DNA of 64,000 nt from Nectonema munidae (GCA_030549495.1 JAUIRK010000003.1:186001-250000), one strand, 5' to 3'; positions 43,301-58,300 are shown, counted from the stretch's first letter. Numbers and translations: made by a program. Notes: generated by a model from the letters alone, not told the origin.

Positions 43301-46300
43301 TACCGTTGTTGATCCTATTTAAAATATTTTAGATTCTATTTTAATTTTTTTCAATTCTAATCTAAATGATATAAACGCAAAATAGGTTGAACAAAGTAAA
43401 ATAGTATTGAAAAAGGATAAGATCACTGTATAACCCGTTTAATATTCTATATTTATAACCTTTTCTTCTTATATCTTTGCCACTTTTTAGTATTTGTTTA
43501 GTAATATTAATATATATGCTCAACAAATAACTACATCTAAATTGCTCTTGTATAAAAAAATGTTGTGAATGATTTAAGCATATGTAGCAACCGTGTATCT
43601 TTTTTTTAAATAGAGATTTCTCAAAAGCTGAGTTGAAAATGTCAAAATTTGCTTCAAATACTTTCAGTTCAAAGAAAACAAGTCCAATATTAAATCTTTC
43701 GTACCCCGTTAAGATCAAAAGCAATCCAATCCAAAAGTATGTCAAAAACAAAAACTTAAATGTGAGAAAGAAGTTTCCCATTTTCTTTTGTTTTCCCAAA
43801 AGTAATCCCTTTATTTTTACTCTTCTTCCAGCCCAATAACATAAAATGATACTTTTATTTCCATATCTAAATATTTGAGGGCCACAGACAAAAGACACTC
43901 TGACAAAATCCCCTATCAAATGTATTTGGTTACTTTTTGATTTTATTGTTTAAACGGGTAATTAAATCATTATTACTTCGTAACATTATTTGATTAAAAT
44001 TAATAGATCCAAAATTTTCATTCTTTTACAGGGATTGAGAGAAAAATGACAAAAATTTAATACAAGTGCACAAAAATATTCAAATTTTTAACTTAAAAAA
44101 TATTTTTAGAACGAGTAGAAAAAATTTGGAGATTTTGTTAGTTTAGAAAATAAATTTTTGTGTTCCTTTATTCTTAGGTTTTTTGAAAAATAAGAAATGA
44201 CTTATTAGTCTAGTAATTAAACTAAAACTAAAGGTAAGATTTTTGAAAACGTTTTTAATGACTTACCAATTTTGGGTTTGAAACTTGAAAAATTAATAAT
44301 TAAGACTAGAAAGGAAAAACCATAGTTTCAATTAGAGAGGAATCCCAATTTGCAAATTTCTAGTTTGATATTATTTGAAAAATTATTGTAAAATTATTGT
44401 AATTTTGAAATTTTATTGTAATAAAAACATGCCAATTTAAAATAAAGAATATCAAATTTGAATGGAAATATGATCAATTTGAATAAAACAGGATAAATAA
44501 TTCGGTTTTCAGCAATTATGTTCTGAAACAATATTTAAAATTTGAAGTAGAGAAAAAATATTGAGAAAACTTTAAACAAATTATAGGAATTAATTTTTCC
44601 TATATAGCTATAATTCCGTGTAATATGTGATAATAATTGGTATAAAAATATAAACTTACTTACTCAAAAAAATAATAAGTAAAAACAACTAACTAAAGTA
44701 ATTAAGCTTATTGTCCAAAAACGACTTCTTTCAAAGTAAAAATTATGTTGTTATAAATTTTACTATAAAATTAAAGTAAACAGAGCCCTATATAATACTA
44801 AATAGGACTTATATTTTATACTATATAAGCTGGTAAAAATTTTACGATAAGGCGGTTCTATTAGTAAAAGGCACATGTACAAATTGATTTTATGAAATAT
44901 TTACAAATCATCATAAAATGAAGAAATTACCAACGTCAAAACTCATTTTTTCAAGACTCTTTAGAAACTCAAATATTAATATTTGAGAAAAAAAGTGATA
45001 GCAAAGGCTTTTCTCAAAAATAAAGATTGAATGAAATCAAAAGAATTTTTCCAAAATCTAGCGAAATATGAAAAATGAACCATTCCAGAATTTTTTTAAA
45101 AGCATAACAATAGAAATCATGAACAATTTTTTTAATAATTTTCATCGTCATCAGTTATACCCATTAAGTTATGTTGACTAAATAATAATGTATTTTTTCA
45201 TGGGAGGGTATTTTAAATTGAAACAAAATAAACTCATAAGCAAGCCACAAAAAAAGCTTCAGAAAGTTATCACAACAGAAGGTATTGCTTCCTCTAATTC
45301 CTAGGCAGAAGAAGTTTTTTTCATTTTATAAATGTCTTCTTTTATAATGAGCAAAATTGGAAGATTAGTAGTTTCATGGGTTCTTCCTTCAAAATGAAAA
45401 ATATCTCAACTTTCTTTAAAAAATAAAAGAAGAGATAGGAGAGTCAATATTTGCTTTATTTCTAAAAAAAAAATTTTAACAGAAAAAAACTTCAATGTTA
45501 GGGTATCTCTACAGCTTAGTATTTGAAATTCAAAGGTTCTATTCAAAGGTTTCAAACTCTTAAATTAAAATTACAAGTAATTATGAGTAAGCATCCCTAA
45601 GCATAATGTCAAGATATTGTCTGACCAATTTAACTGCTTTGATTTTCACTAAAGCAATCAAAAGAAAAAAGTACTTTCTTTTCATAAATTGACGTAACCC
45701 TCGGTATTTCACAAAAAAATTCCATTTTATATGTTGAACTTTTTTCTGTTTTCAGTAAGTTTAGTAATAGCTGTGTTGTAATGATTCAAATTCTCAACAA
45801 AAACTTTTATAAATATCTTCATTAATAATGTTACGCTCCAATCTCAAGAATCTTTCGGTTAACTAAACTTTTTTTTTTATTTTTTGTAAAAAACTAAAAT
45901 TTACTATTTTCTTGATCCGTTCAAAAAGAATAAGAATCTAAAATTTCTTTTGCTTTGATATTTTCTTTAAATGATATTTTACTTACTGTAAATACCTTAA
46001 AATTGAAAATATGTTCTGATATCTATGAATTTTTTGTTTATCATATCAAGTTAATTATTATTGATTCTATCGCAAAGTAAGACAACCAAGGAAGCAAGTT
46101 CGAAAAATTATGTATTATTTTTTTTTATATATTTTACTATTTATTTTTTTTAGTATAAGGACAAAATATATAATTTCTACGATTCTAATTTAGTTCTTAA
46201 AAGTCAAGAAGAAGAAGGAGTGTGAAGCTTCAATAGGCCAGGTACCAACTAGAACGAAAAATCAAAAAGATGAAATAAAATAACATTCATAAAAAATATC

Positions 46301-49300
46301 GAGCAAAGTAAAAATAAAAGTGACACCGCCTAACTTTATTCCGTAATAAGTTTAAAAAGTAAAAAAGTCTAAATGTTTTTAAACAGATGGGTACCATCAA
46401 TAATTCCTTGAGTTTAAGTTTTCAAATTTTTAATTAATAAATCACCAATTTTGTTTTTGTTTCTTTATATTTATCAATAACTGTCTTTCAGATTGATACA
46501 AAAATGCAATTTTAGCTTAGTTTTCTTGACATAATAGTTGAATAATCTAAAAAACTATATTTAAATTTGAAAAAATATTAAAATTTTAAAACTTAAAAAT
46601 AAAAGAATAACTAAATTTGAAAATGTTTTAACTAAAGACAATTTATTTTGTTTAAATTATAGTAACATTTAAATTAATTAAATAAAACATTTGATATTTT
46701 AAAAACTTTTAGATAAAAAAGTATTTAATTCCTAATAAATAGTTTCTTTAAAAATTTCTTTATTATAATGAAATTTTATGTTAAATAGAATTTTTAGAAA
46801 ATTAGCTGTATTTTTAAATGGGCTAGTAGTGGGTTCGCTATTTCTACTTAAATCAAAATAAAAAACTCTTTTGCATGCATTCTTAATGAATATCACTTCG
46901 ACAATCTTTCATATTGCAACAATTTTTAAAGAAATACAAAAACAAAAAATTGAAAAAGATGTTGAAACGGAAGCACCAACTTGTACTATCGAAAACATTT
47001 TTCAAGACTCTCAGGTATTTCACCTTTTTATACTTTCTTTTTGACGATTTTTTTCTATTGGATTCATTTTCTGCATCTAAACTTTTTCTAAATTTAATAA
47101 TAGTCAAATAAATTGATTGATTTTGATAAGTTGACTTTATTTAAAATAAAATTTTTGACATGTTGGTTCTAAATTCTACAAGAGTTTTGTTTCCATTAAG
47201 AGCACCCTAAAAAACTCTTTTAATCTTTTGAAATTTTTATTTATTCAAGCATTTTTTCAAAACAAAAATTCAACAATGAATTTATTTATCAATATTTTAT
47301 AGAAATCTTTCTACAGCAATTACGCTGAGATTTCAAAATTTGAGGAAAACTTTGAAAAGACAAGCTCAAAGTCAAATTCTCTGCCATACATTGCTGAAAG
47401 AAGCAGCCTCAATCGGTGAGATTTCAAATTTTTTTCCCATGCAAAGTTGTTATGGAAGGAAAAGTTTTAACTCATAAATTTTCTTTTATATGCTTATAAA
47501 TAAAGTTACAATATGCTCTATCAAGTTATTCTATTATTTCTATTTAAGTCAAAATAAAGCAAATCTAAAAAGGCCACAACTAGTTGTAACGTCTACTTGC
47601 AAATTAACCGAAAAACCAAACAACTTTATTCATTACCCTGTCACTTTCCAAGAGTGTCCGTATAATTCGCTTAAAAACAAAGAATTTCAGATTGATAAAA
47701 ATGGACCAATCAAAGTTAACTTTGCAATTAGTAAGTTTTAACAATCAAGGTTCGGTGTTTTATCTAAATCAGAAATTTTTATAAATATGTCGGCTAAATT
47801 TTATTTTCCATTGATTTATTCTGAAACTAAGCAGTATTTATTAAAATAACAAAAAAATTAAAACTCAAAAACAAGTTAATTTGGTACTCTGACATTTAGC
47901 CGAAAGACAATTGGCCGACAGACATCTGACCGACAGACATCTGACCGAATGGACATTTAGCCGACGTACATTTCACTGAACGGTCATTTGACAGAACACA
48001 CAATTGACCGAACAGAACAGAACAGAACAGACAATTGATTTTTCGGCCAAATGCCCGGACACGGTAAAGATGCGTATGTTATCTTACACTATTTATAAAA
48101 CAATTTTGTATATCCTTACGAGCCACCAATGAAATGTATTCGTCTACAGAGCACACGTTTCATGCTTATACACTCAGGACTAATTTGCTATATTTTTGTA
48201 TGTTATAAGGGTCTAACTAATTACTGACCAACAAAAAACTGCCCCACAATCTTCCATTTTATGATTGGATTTGAAAATATGCTATACTATAATATACTAA
48301 ATTAACATCGACTCTAAGACTAACAATATTCTAACTATGCTAACACTCACTCTAAAACTAAAAATATTCTACCTATGCTAACACTCACTCTAAAACTAAA
48401 AATATTCTACCTATGCTAACACTCACTCTAAAACTAAAAATATTCTACCTATACTAAAACTAACTCTAACAATATTCTAACTATACTAAAAGTTTATTCT
48501 AAATTCTAATGTTTATTCTAAATTCTAAAATCTATTCTAAATGTCTATTGTCGATCAAATGTCCGTTCGGTGAAATGTCTGTTCGGCCAAATGTACGTCG
48601 GCTAAATGTCCATTCGGTCAGATGTCTGTCGGCCAAATCTCAGGACACGGTTAATTTTATAATAGGCGGCATAACTTTCAACTTTTTATACGCAAAAAGT
48701 AATAAAATAAGAAACGTGAATCTGGTTTACTACGCTATCAAATAAAAGCCATTAATTTTATGAAAGTAAATATGAAGGAGAAAATTATTTTTTCATAATA
48801 ATCGCACACATTTATCCAAAACATTTAATTGTAAAGCTTTCTGAGAAGACTCTTAAAATATGATGAGGAAGTAGAGATAAGATTGAGTATATATGAGTAA
48901 GCATGAATTTAAGTGATTCAAATTATTCTTCCATAAAGGTCTTTTTTAAAATAACAACTCACCACACTTTCCTACCTTTGTTTTTTGCCTATTCTATCCT
49001 ATTTTTCTTTCATCGACTAAATAAGACTTCATGAACAGAGATATTACAAAAATTTTCACTGACAAAATAATATTGGTTACAGAAACTACTTTGAATAGTT
49101 AATGTAACTTTTCTGTTCTTGGTAATGATTATAGTAATTTACTATTTCAATATAGTAAAGATAGTTTAATATATTGAAATATTGGTAATTTTGCACTATC
49201 TTGACATCAAATTTGTATTCTCTGAATGATGCTTGATTGACTCATTTGAACTAAAGGTGACGAATTCAGAATGTGTAGGAACACTCTGACAGATCACGAG

Positions 49301-52300
49301 GTTATCGTACTCGAATAATAAAAATGTTTTTTGGGTAATTGGAGCTAAATTCTTTGCAAACATGTTGCCAACATCGTTCGACACCTTAGAAGGCCATTGA
49401 ACGAAATCTAAAATGGATTTTGGTCTATAAGTACATATATATCAAAAACATTTGTTTGCTATAGAAAGTTTTTTACTTCTTAAAGGTAATTTTAATGTGT
49501 TGATTTTAAGAAGTGCAAATGGTAGATGAAAATATCAAACTGCACAACATATTTTCTTCGAAAAGCTACAACAACTTTATTCTTGCTTATAAGGTTATTT
49601 TCAAATCAATTTTGTGAATATATCTCCTTAAATTTATATAGAGTAATAATGTTTCAACAAGTCAGACCTTTAATAAACTAAATTTGATTTGATTTGATTT
49701 TGTATGAAAATATACAAGTTATACCAGCATATATATATTCGTTTAGTATAGCTTTTATTTTTGTGGGCGTATTTCATGAAGAAGGGACACTCACACCACC
49801 TTTTGTCGAAATGAGCAATGATAGTGGATTTGAACTAGAGACATTGTGGTATCTAAACCAAAGATCAAGAAACCTTACATATCCCTTTGTTTAGCATGTT
49901 CATATGTTATATATAGTGTGTGGTTCTTGTGATTTCATTTCAAATCTCATTCTATTTTGCTTTTTACCTAAATCCAATGAAAGTGCACGTTATTATGTAG
50001 ATAAAACATTATCAATACACATATATTGTTGAATATGATTTATACATGCTTTTTAAATTCATTTTATATTGAATTTTAAACGAATATTTGTTATCTTTAT
50101 GCAAAAAAAAAACAAAATTTAATTTACTATTTTTAGAACTAAAAATTGAATATCTGAAAAAATCTAAACCTAAATAATTTAAATTAATTAATTAAACCTA
50201 TATAATTAATACAAGCTCTTGAGAAAAATATATCAGACCTCTTTCTTTATTATCTTATAAATTTATATTTTTTGGATAAATCTCAGTTAAATTTTAACTA
50301 ATTTCGTGGAATATTCTACAGAATGAAATTTTTTCTAAGAAATTTAGTAACAATCTTCATTTTATCGTGCAATATCACACAAATTAAAATTGTATCTTTT
50401 TTTCAATGAAAAAGTTCATTGCATGTAATCTTAAGATTTGACCCAAATAAAGTATTACGTGGCTCAGAATAAGTATATAAAGGAAATTTTTTCAATTTGC
50501 ATTACATTATTGGTAATTTTTTATTGGTGATCATTTTTATTGAGTTTTGGTTCAATAATTTCACATTTTTTATTTAGTCTATTTATTACATTTATAGAAA
50601 CATTCATGCAAAGAGAATACAAAAACGAAGTTAAGTAGAGCCTCCACTTCCAAGATAAAAACGCTAAACTCGTGTTCTCACGAAGATACAGCAAAAAAAG
50701 AAAAGTAAGATCTTAGTTTTAGCAAATAAACCATTTCCAAAATATTGACAAATTAAAATACACCCAGTGTTATAAGTGCTATGCAAAAACACAGAACAAT
50801 TTACAAATTTTGTTCTACAGCACAGTTACAATTTACTAAAAGGCAAAATAAATAACATAACTATCATGATGGTTTTTTTTGTATCTCTCTTTTTGTATGA
50901 AATTAATTGCATAAATCTTTCCTTTCCTTAATATTTAAGTATACTACGTGTATTTTAATTTAAATGTTCTTTCAAAATGGAAAATCAAATTTGCATAATT
51001 AATTTCAAACTACTATCATTTTCGTGAAGAAATTATTGTGTGTTGAAACTTTTCATCTTAGTTAGTGTTCCAAAAATATTTTTTATTAACTCCATTTGTA
51101 TAATTATTATTAAATATTTTGAATAAAATAAATCTGAAAAATAATTTTTAGATGATGTGTAACTAAAATCGGACTATGAAGTCTTGCTATTTCACGTTAA
51201 TTAGGAGATGTTCTAACTACTTCCTCATATTTATCTTTAAATATTTTCGTCAACGCCTATTTGTTCTTTATCTATTAAAAAAGGTGTTCCGAATTTCCTT
51301 AGCTTTGATTTTGCTTGTTCAGTGTTTTTTTGTGCTTTTAAAGTTCTTGGCACTTTCTATTGAAGTCAATAGCCGAAAATTATTTAATTTTTTAAAAGAT
51401 TTTTGCATTTCCCGTTTTCAGCACTTTGAGAACCAGTGCGAACCATGAAAAGGAAATCTTCTGCGTTAAGTGTAAAAAATTCCTTTGAAAAATAAAGAAA
51501 ACAATTGGTCTTCAAAATTCGTATATAGGAGGGACGGGCAAAAAGTGTGTTTACTTATTTTGGGAGTACCTTTTAATTGAAAAGCAGTGGTGAAAGATGC
51601 GCGCAAAGTAAGTAAATTAGTGTTTTATTTGAAAAAATGATTTAGAAAAATTAAATTATTTGCATACTTACTTGCCAAGTCCTTCATTTTATTTAAATGC
51701 AATTTTTCCCATTTTCTTTATTAATAAATAATATTTTTGATAAAGTGATTTACTTCTGAAGATAATCTTCTTCTTAAGAGTTAATCACCTTCAAATCTTT
51801 TTCAAATTTACGGGCCAAAAATGAGGTCGTTTCATATGCTTGGGGGTTTCTTATAGACCATTAAATATTTTATAAATTATTGTTTTAATCGCATATTGAT
51901 TTTTCATCTAATTAAAAAAAACTTCTTGTCAATTTGTGATGTCATTAAACATTGATATGTTGTACATTTTGTGAAATAAAGTATAATAAGTCCAAATAAA
52001 TGTTTTCCTATATGCTTTGTAGCACTCCAAGTCGAGTCTTCTTATACCTTTTAATTCTGCAAAATACTATTTCATTGCTTAGTGGTTATGCCCAGGTTTA
52101 AGGTTTAATATTTATAAAATTATAAATAAATAAAATAAATTTAAAACTCTTCCTTATAAAGAATAATCAAAACTTACCAAAAAGGGATTCTCTTATTTTA
52201 TGAAAAGCTCTCCCAATTATTTGTCTGTCAAATGAACTTTATTTTTACGAATTCTTATCACAGTTTGACGCCATATTTTCAAGGCAGTTTCTAAAAAAGC

Positions 52301-55300
52301 AAATAAAACGAATTTAACAAACATTAAATCTAAAAAAACTTTACCTTTTTGACAGTTAAATATTATCACCTACAAATATAAATTTTGAATCATGAAAATT
52401 AGATTTTTTTCATTTTTTATATTTGCTTTTTTTTGTTTTTACAATTTTTTTATAGCGAATTTGCTAACTAATTAAATATCATGGACCAATTAACAAATGA
52501 ATGAACTTTCTAAACAACCGAATGATTAACTTACTTATTAACTAAAATCAGTTTTATGTTCGCACAATCTGACATTGTTTTAAAGCATACTTAAAATGCT
52601 CATAATTTTCATAATGGATTCCCTCTATCTTAAAAATAAGTCAGTGTATTTACATTTTTAACTTTACAAATAGAAATCTAAATCTCCCGAGTGTCTCTTT
52701 GGAAGTTAAAATGCTTGACTTTTGTAGGAAGAAAGGAAATAATTTGGTGATTCACAATGAAAAAGTAAGATCAACTTTTAGATTTTAACTTAATGAATAA
52801 ATATTAATGCCTTTTTAGCTTCAACAAGCAACTTTTATTGCAACTAAAGAACCTTGTGGTTACAATACTTTCTTGATAAAGACAAATGATGCGCCTACAC
52901 TTAAAAGTATTCTACTTTTTAAATACGCATTTTTAACTAAATGTTATCTAGAACTATTTGTCAACAATATATCTAAATTTTGAGTCTTAAAATAATGCCA
53001 AAATGATTATCTTTTGAAATTATATGTCAAAGGGAAAAACTTGTTCTTGTGGTTATAGAGAATTCATCTCTAGCATTATTTTTTCAATTAGTACATTTTT
53101 ACGTGAATTTTATCATATATATATATATTATGGGCGCCATAGATTAGATGGGTCTTTGTAATTTCTTTTTAATGCAGGATTCGTAATTCAAAATATGAAT
53201 GATATTCTTTTTATGTAGAAGTAGAGTTTTTAAAGTTGACTGCCAGGAAATTAGAAGAGTTTTGCTGAAGGTTAGGCAATTACTTAAATGTTATGCTTTT
53301 TGAGGATGCCTTTAATTTTATTGATATGCATTTAATCACTATTTAGTACTAAGCATTTTTGTTGAACGGGAGCCAATGATATATTTAAAATGAATAAATT
53401 TTTTTTTGATTAATTGACAAATTTATTATTTAAAATCCTACAAATTCAAAAATATAGATAATAACTTATGTAACAGCGTCTCCCCGAATGAGGTATATAA
53501 AATCTTACCTCTACAAAAATATGAAGAGAAAGTTGAACCTTGTCCCTCCCATTATTTTTAAATTTTGTAACATCGTCTCTCCGAATGAGTTATATCAAAT
53601 CTTAGCTCTAGCAAAATATAATAAGAAAGTTAAACCTTGTCTCCCCAATCATTTGTATCAAAACATGCATATCAAAATATGGAATAGAAACCACCGTAGT
53701 ATACAGATTGGGAATGGCAAACAAGTTGTAAACAGACGTTCAAGCGATACAGGAGAAGAGTTTCCTAAACCTCTTCATACTGAAAACATAAACATTACAA
53801 CTATATTTGTTTCCATGAAATAAAACTGCAATTTCAAAGTTAAAAGGTTTGAACTTTTGTATAGAATTTTGAAATGGTGCTTTCAATATGTATGTGTATG
53901 TAAAATATTGTTTGAACATTTTTATTTTAAGTATCTTTTTTCAGTATTTCACCAGTTTTATATTTAAATATATAATAAGGTCTGACAGGTTGTCTCCTGC
54001 AGCTCTTGCCAGACCTGTGATTTTAAATAAAAAAAATAAATTTAATTTAAAAAATAATTTGAAAATATTTTCATTATGAATTTTTCTGCTAAATTTGATA
54101 TATAGTCAAATAATATAAAGTTTGTTTTTAAGCCGCCAGTTTCACGTAGCGAAGTCTGCCTTTCTCTACGAAAATAAATACACAACTATAACATAAGTCC
54201 TTATAGAACCAAAATGAGTCTTTTTCTATGTGCATTTGTCATTTCATAATTTAAAGCATTCATACTTTTTGCGTTTATATTAATAAAATTTGTTCTGTTT
54301 TTATATTTGAAAGTCTAACTTTTGTTTTTAATATCAGGTATTTTGCATACGATTCCATAGCCAAAGATAAGAAATCGCTTTGAAATATTTCTTTACTAAA
54401 TTCTGATGAAACACTTTTTACTCTTAAAGGTCATGTAACAAAGGCGACTTTTTCTAAAACTTTCCGTGGAGAAAATCAAAAGCCAACTTATTTTCCTATC
54501 ATTTGCGTGAGTATATTTTACATTTTCTATAATAGATTAACTTTTTTTCAGAATTATTTTTTTCGGAATCTTAACTTATTAAAATTTTTAAATATTTCAG
54601 AATTTAAATGTTGCTAAATTGGACATGTGTCAAAGAAACTTAAAGCAAGAAGAGAAAACTGCAAGTATTATTAATTTCATTCATACTTTTCTCTAGTTCC
54701 CACTAAATATTTTTCAAAGATTTCCTTATAAATTTAATGCGCTCATTACAAGCCTCTCATTTTAATGAGTTTTTAGTAAATTATTAAAAATATAAATCAC
54801 TACCTTTAAATCAAAATACAGTAATTTTTCACCATTCAATTTTTAAACAAAAAATAAAAAAAACTTATATCGAACTTTGAGGTCATGTATGCCAAAGAAA
54901 AATACAGGTATACTTTTTTTGGTTTGAAGCGATTTTTATTATTTTTATAAATAACGATCTAATCCAAACTTTATTAAGATAAAAAATGAAAAAATAAATG
55001 TAATGAAAACATAAATCATGAAAATACATTCTTTACTTGGAAATTTTACACAAGAGAATCAGTGGAAACGATCATCCAATCAATAAATCAACCACTCACC
55101 CCATCTCCCCCTATTGGGTAAACACGCACCGTAAAAACGAACTTTTCTACATCTTCATAGAATACCGACCCAAACATTTCAGGCAACGAGGACCGATTCA
55201 AACGTCTCAAACGTACACACCCTGAATCCAACGGCAATATAAGTGAAAAAGACAAAAGTGTATTGCAAAAGAACAAAAGTTTATTGCAAATCAAAAAAAC

Positions 55301-58300
55301 AATTTATGAATAGAAAGAAAAAGGTTGTTAACCACTTAATAATAATGTTTGTGCTGACTTTTTAATGAAAATTTTTGAACAAAAGGAAACAAAGTTTTAT
55401 CTCTATTTTGCTATCCTGTTTTTTCTAAATATTAATCATTTAATTGTGTTTTCAAGTTTAGAGATGAGGATATGCACTCATTCTGGTAATGTTTTAACTT
55501 TTAGATATTACTTCTATACAATATTTATTTTCTTTAAAATAGTTTTAAAGTGATATAATATTAGGTTAAAGAATCTCTAGAAATAGAAAAATTTGTATCA
55601 TAAATATATAACTGGTTTGTATGCTTGATATCCTTGGGTACAGATTTGTAAAACATAAAACTTTTTTCTCCCAATTCAGCAAAGCATAACATATTGTGTC
55701 TATTAATAAAAAGATATTTTACCAAATTGAAAGAACATTGCCAGATTTATTTTGTTTTTTACAAGTAATGTATTAATTTGTTTGAATATATTTGGCTTTC
55801 CATCTTTTTAGAAACTTCCAATTACTTACATTTTAATGAGAATGAAATGTTAACAAATTTTCCTTTTCTATATTAATAGATAAAATTACTTGCATGATTT
55901 TATTTGCTTGTAATTTTTTCAGATGTTAAATTCATGTTTACAATTAAAAAGGCTTATACAAAACAGTATTCAAAAATCTTACAACTTCAAATTAATATTC
56001 AAAATTCTTACATCATTTGAGGATAAATGGATATATAACCTAATTCTAATATTTTATATATAATTCATGTTTACTTTATGTTTCAATTTGTCTTGAAAAT
56101 GATTTTTTAAAGGAACTGAAAGTAAGGATATTTCAGAAATTATGGTTACGAAAAATCAAACAAGCCAGAAATTCCCAAGAAAAAATGTAAGTTTTAAAAT
56201 ATAAATTTGAAAATTAAACTTTCATTTTAAGTCATTCATTGTTCTTTTAGGAGATCATTACAAACTACTTTGAAATGATTGAAGAAAATCATAACGTTGG
56301 AAGTGAAAATTCAAGTAAGCTAAAGAAATTATTATTTTTTACTTCAACTCTTTAATTTTCTTCCTCACTAATATCCAAGGTCTTTGAAACAAAAACTTGA
56401 GAACAATTTTTCATTATTTTCAATAGACAAAAGTTAGCTAAATTCAGAATAACTACGCCTCACAACTCATTTTATCTTATGTTATTTTCCTGAAGGTAAT
56501 TTTTTATTACGGGGTTTTCACACATATAAAGGAGGGGGGAGTGATTCCTATCAAATTTCACCCGAATCCTAAAGCAGTTAATATTGGTAAATATTTTACA
56601 GTTACAACTTAAAATAAAATATGATTATTTCCAAATATGGAGTATAATTTTTTTCAAAACTGGTGTAGTTTTGTATTAAAAAAATAAAGATTGAAATAGA
56701 ATAAAATAAGTCTTAGTATTTTAATTGAAAAAACACATAAAAAAGCGTGTTCTGTAACAAATAAATTATGGTTTTTAATTCCAGTGTTTGCCTTTATACA
56801 TTTTATTTATTTTTTAAATAACATTTTATTCTCAATATTAAAACATTTATTGTTTTTTGCACAGTTCATCGCCTAAAACCTCAAGTTGATATCAAATGTC
56901 ACGTATTAAAGAAAGAATTAAAATTTCCAATTGAAGTGTCCGAAGACAAAAACTCTAATGAAGTATTTTGTTTTTATTTATTATGTTATATAGTAAAGTT
57001 GTATACATATACAGTAAACTCTACTTAAGGAGAATATATTGGAACTCTTTAAAAAATGTCAAGATAGACGAAATACAAGCAATACTTTTATAATTAACAT
57101 TTATAAGGATAAATAAAAAAAATTTTTACATTAAATTACATGCTTATAGAACACAAACAACATATTCCAAACTAAATTCTCCTAAGATATCTCGTTTTTG
57201 TGTTTGCTGAAACATATAGAACACTTGTTGTTTTTAATACCATTGAGAAAACCCCTTTAACCCATTTATGACCAATGTTCCTTTTTTGGAAAAAAAAGAA
57301 TTTTCTTTTTCTTTTCTTTTTTTAATAATTTTTAAAAAAAATGTTTGTGTTTTTTAGATATCGTCTGCTTTGCTTGGTCTTAAATGGGTTAAAGGCATAA
57401 TTTTGCAATTTAGAGGCAATAGGATTTGTGCAGTTATTACTGAAAATCAAACGAGCTTTGTTTTACGGTTCTTCTTTAAATATTTTTTTAATTTAACTAA
57501 GTTTAAAATTGTTTAATTTAAAAGGATTACTTATTATACACGCATGCATGTTTTACTAAAAAAGTAATTATCTATATTTGTACACATAAAAATTTGATTT
57601 CATATTAATTTGTATTATATAAATTACTTAATTTATTAATCTACTCATTATAATAAAATATGCAATAGATATGGAAATTCATTTTAACGAAATACATACA
57701 AAGTCTTTTCTTTTTTGCTAAAAAATTGTTTTGGTGACTTCTTTTTTTAGAAAGCACTTTTGTTGACAACTTTCTCATCTCCCAAGATATCGAAAGAAGG
57801 ATTAAAAAGTGAAATTGTGAATTTGAAAAGAAGAGTTGAATTCATCACAAAATTGTAAGATTACGTTTACATGCATTCTTTCTTGGTGGTAGGATTGTAA
57901 GGGCAACGACACCAATAAGATGAGCGACAATTGCGACAGTTTGCCCTCGTCGATTAAGATAAAAATTTAGAGCATGTTCAAAAATGTACAATTCAAAAAA
58001 CAATTGAAGACAGACCTTGAAAAATATCACGTTAACCAGGTTCATCCCATCGTCAGTTTTAGCTGATGCAGAATGGCAAACATAATATCATGCAAGTCAG
58101 TAAGGTACATACTACATATCCAAAAATGGAAAAGTAAAGAAAAGCTAAGTTTTCCAATTTGTTTGGTACCTAAATCGGTATCTTCTTTTGACATGCTATT
58201 AAAATATTTTTTCAATATTTTAAATCAAAAGTCAAACTTTTTTAAATACCTTAGTTAATAAAAAGATTCCTAGGTTTCATTTACTTAGATATAACTGTAA

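Noticed and set aside
43362-43919. Longest ORF in the window (185 codons, minus strand)
   Set aside because: It overlaps antisense to the plus-strand exon 43614-43761, is F/I/L/Y-rich as expected from the complement of A/K/N-rich DNA, and matches no family.
51176-51448. 90-codon plus-strand ORF, hydrophobic
   Set aside because: T-rich translation artefact across an intron; only its last part overlaps a possible terminal exon in another frame.
54354-54429. Longer 5' part of exon 54430
   Set aside because: Contains an in-frame TGA and is unnecessary, because the acceptor at 54429 fits the phase of exon 52819.
57845-58045. Minus-strand ORF in a GC-richer block
   Set aside because: No recognisable domain; one frame has a few Cys pairs but no known transposase pattern.
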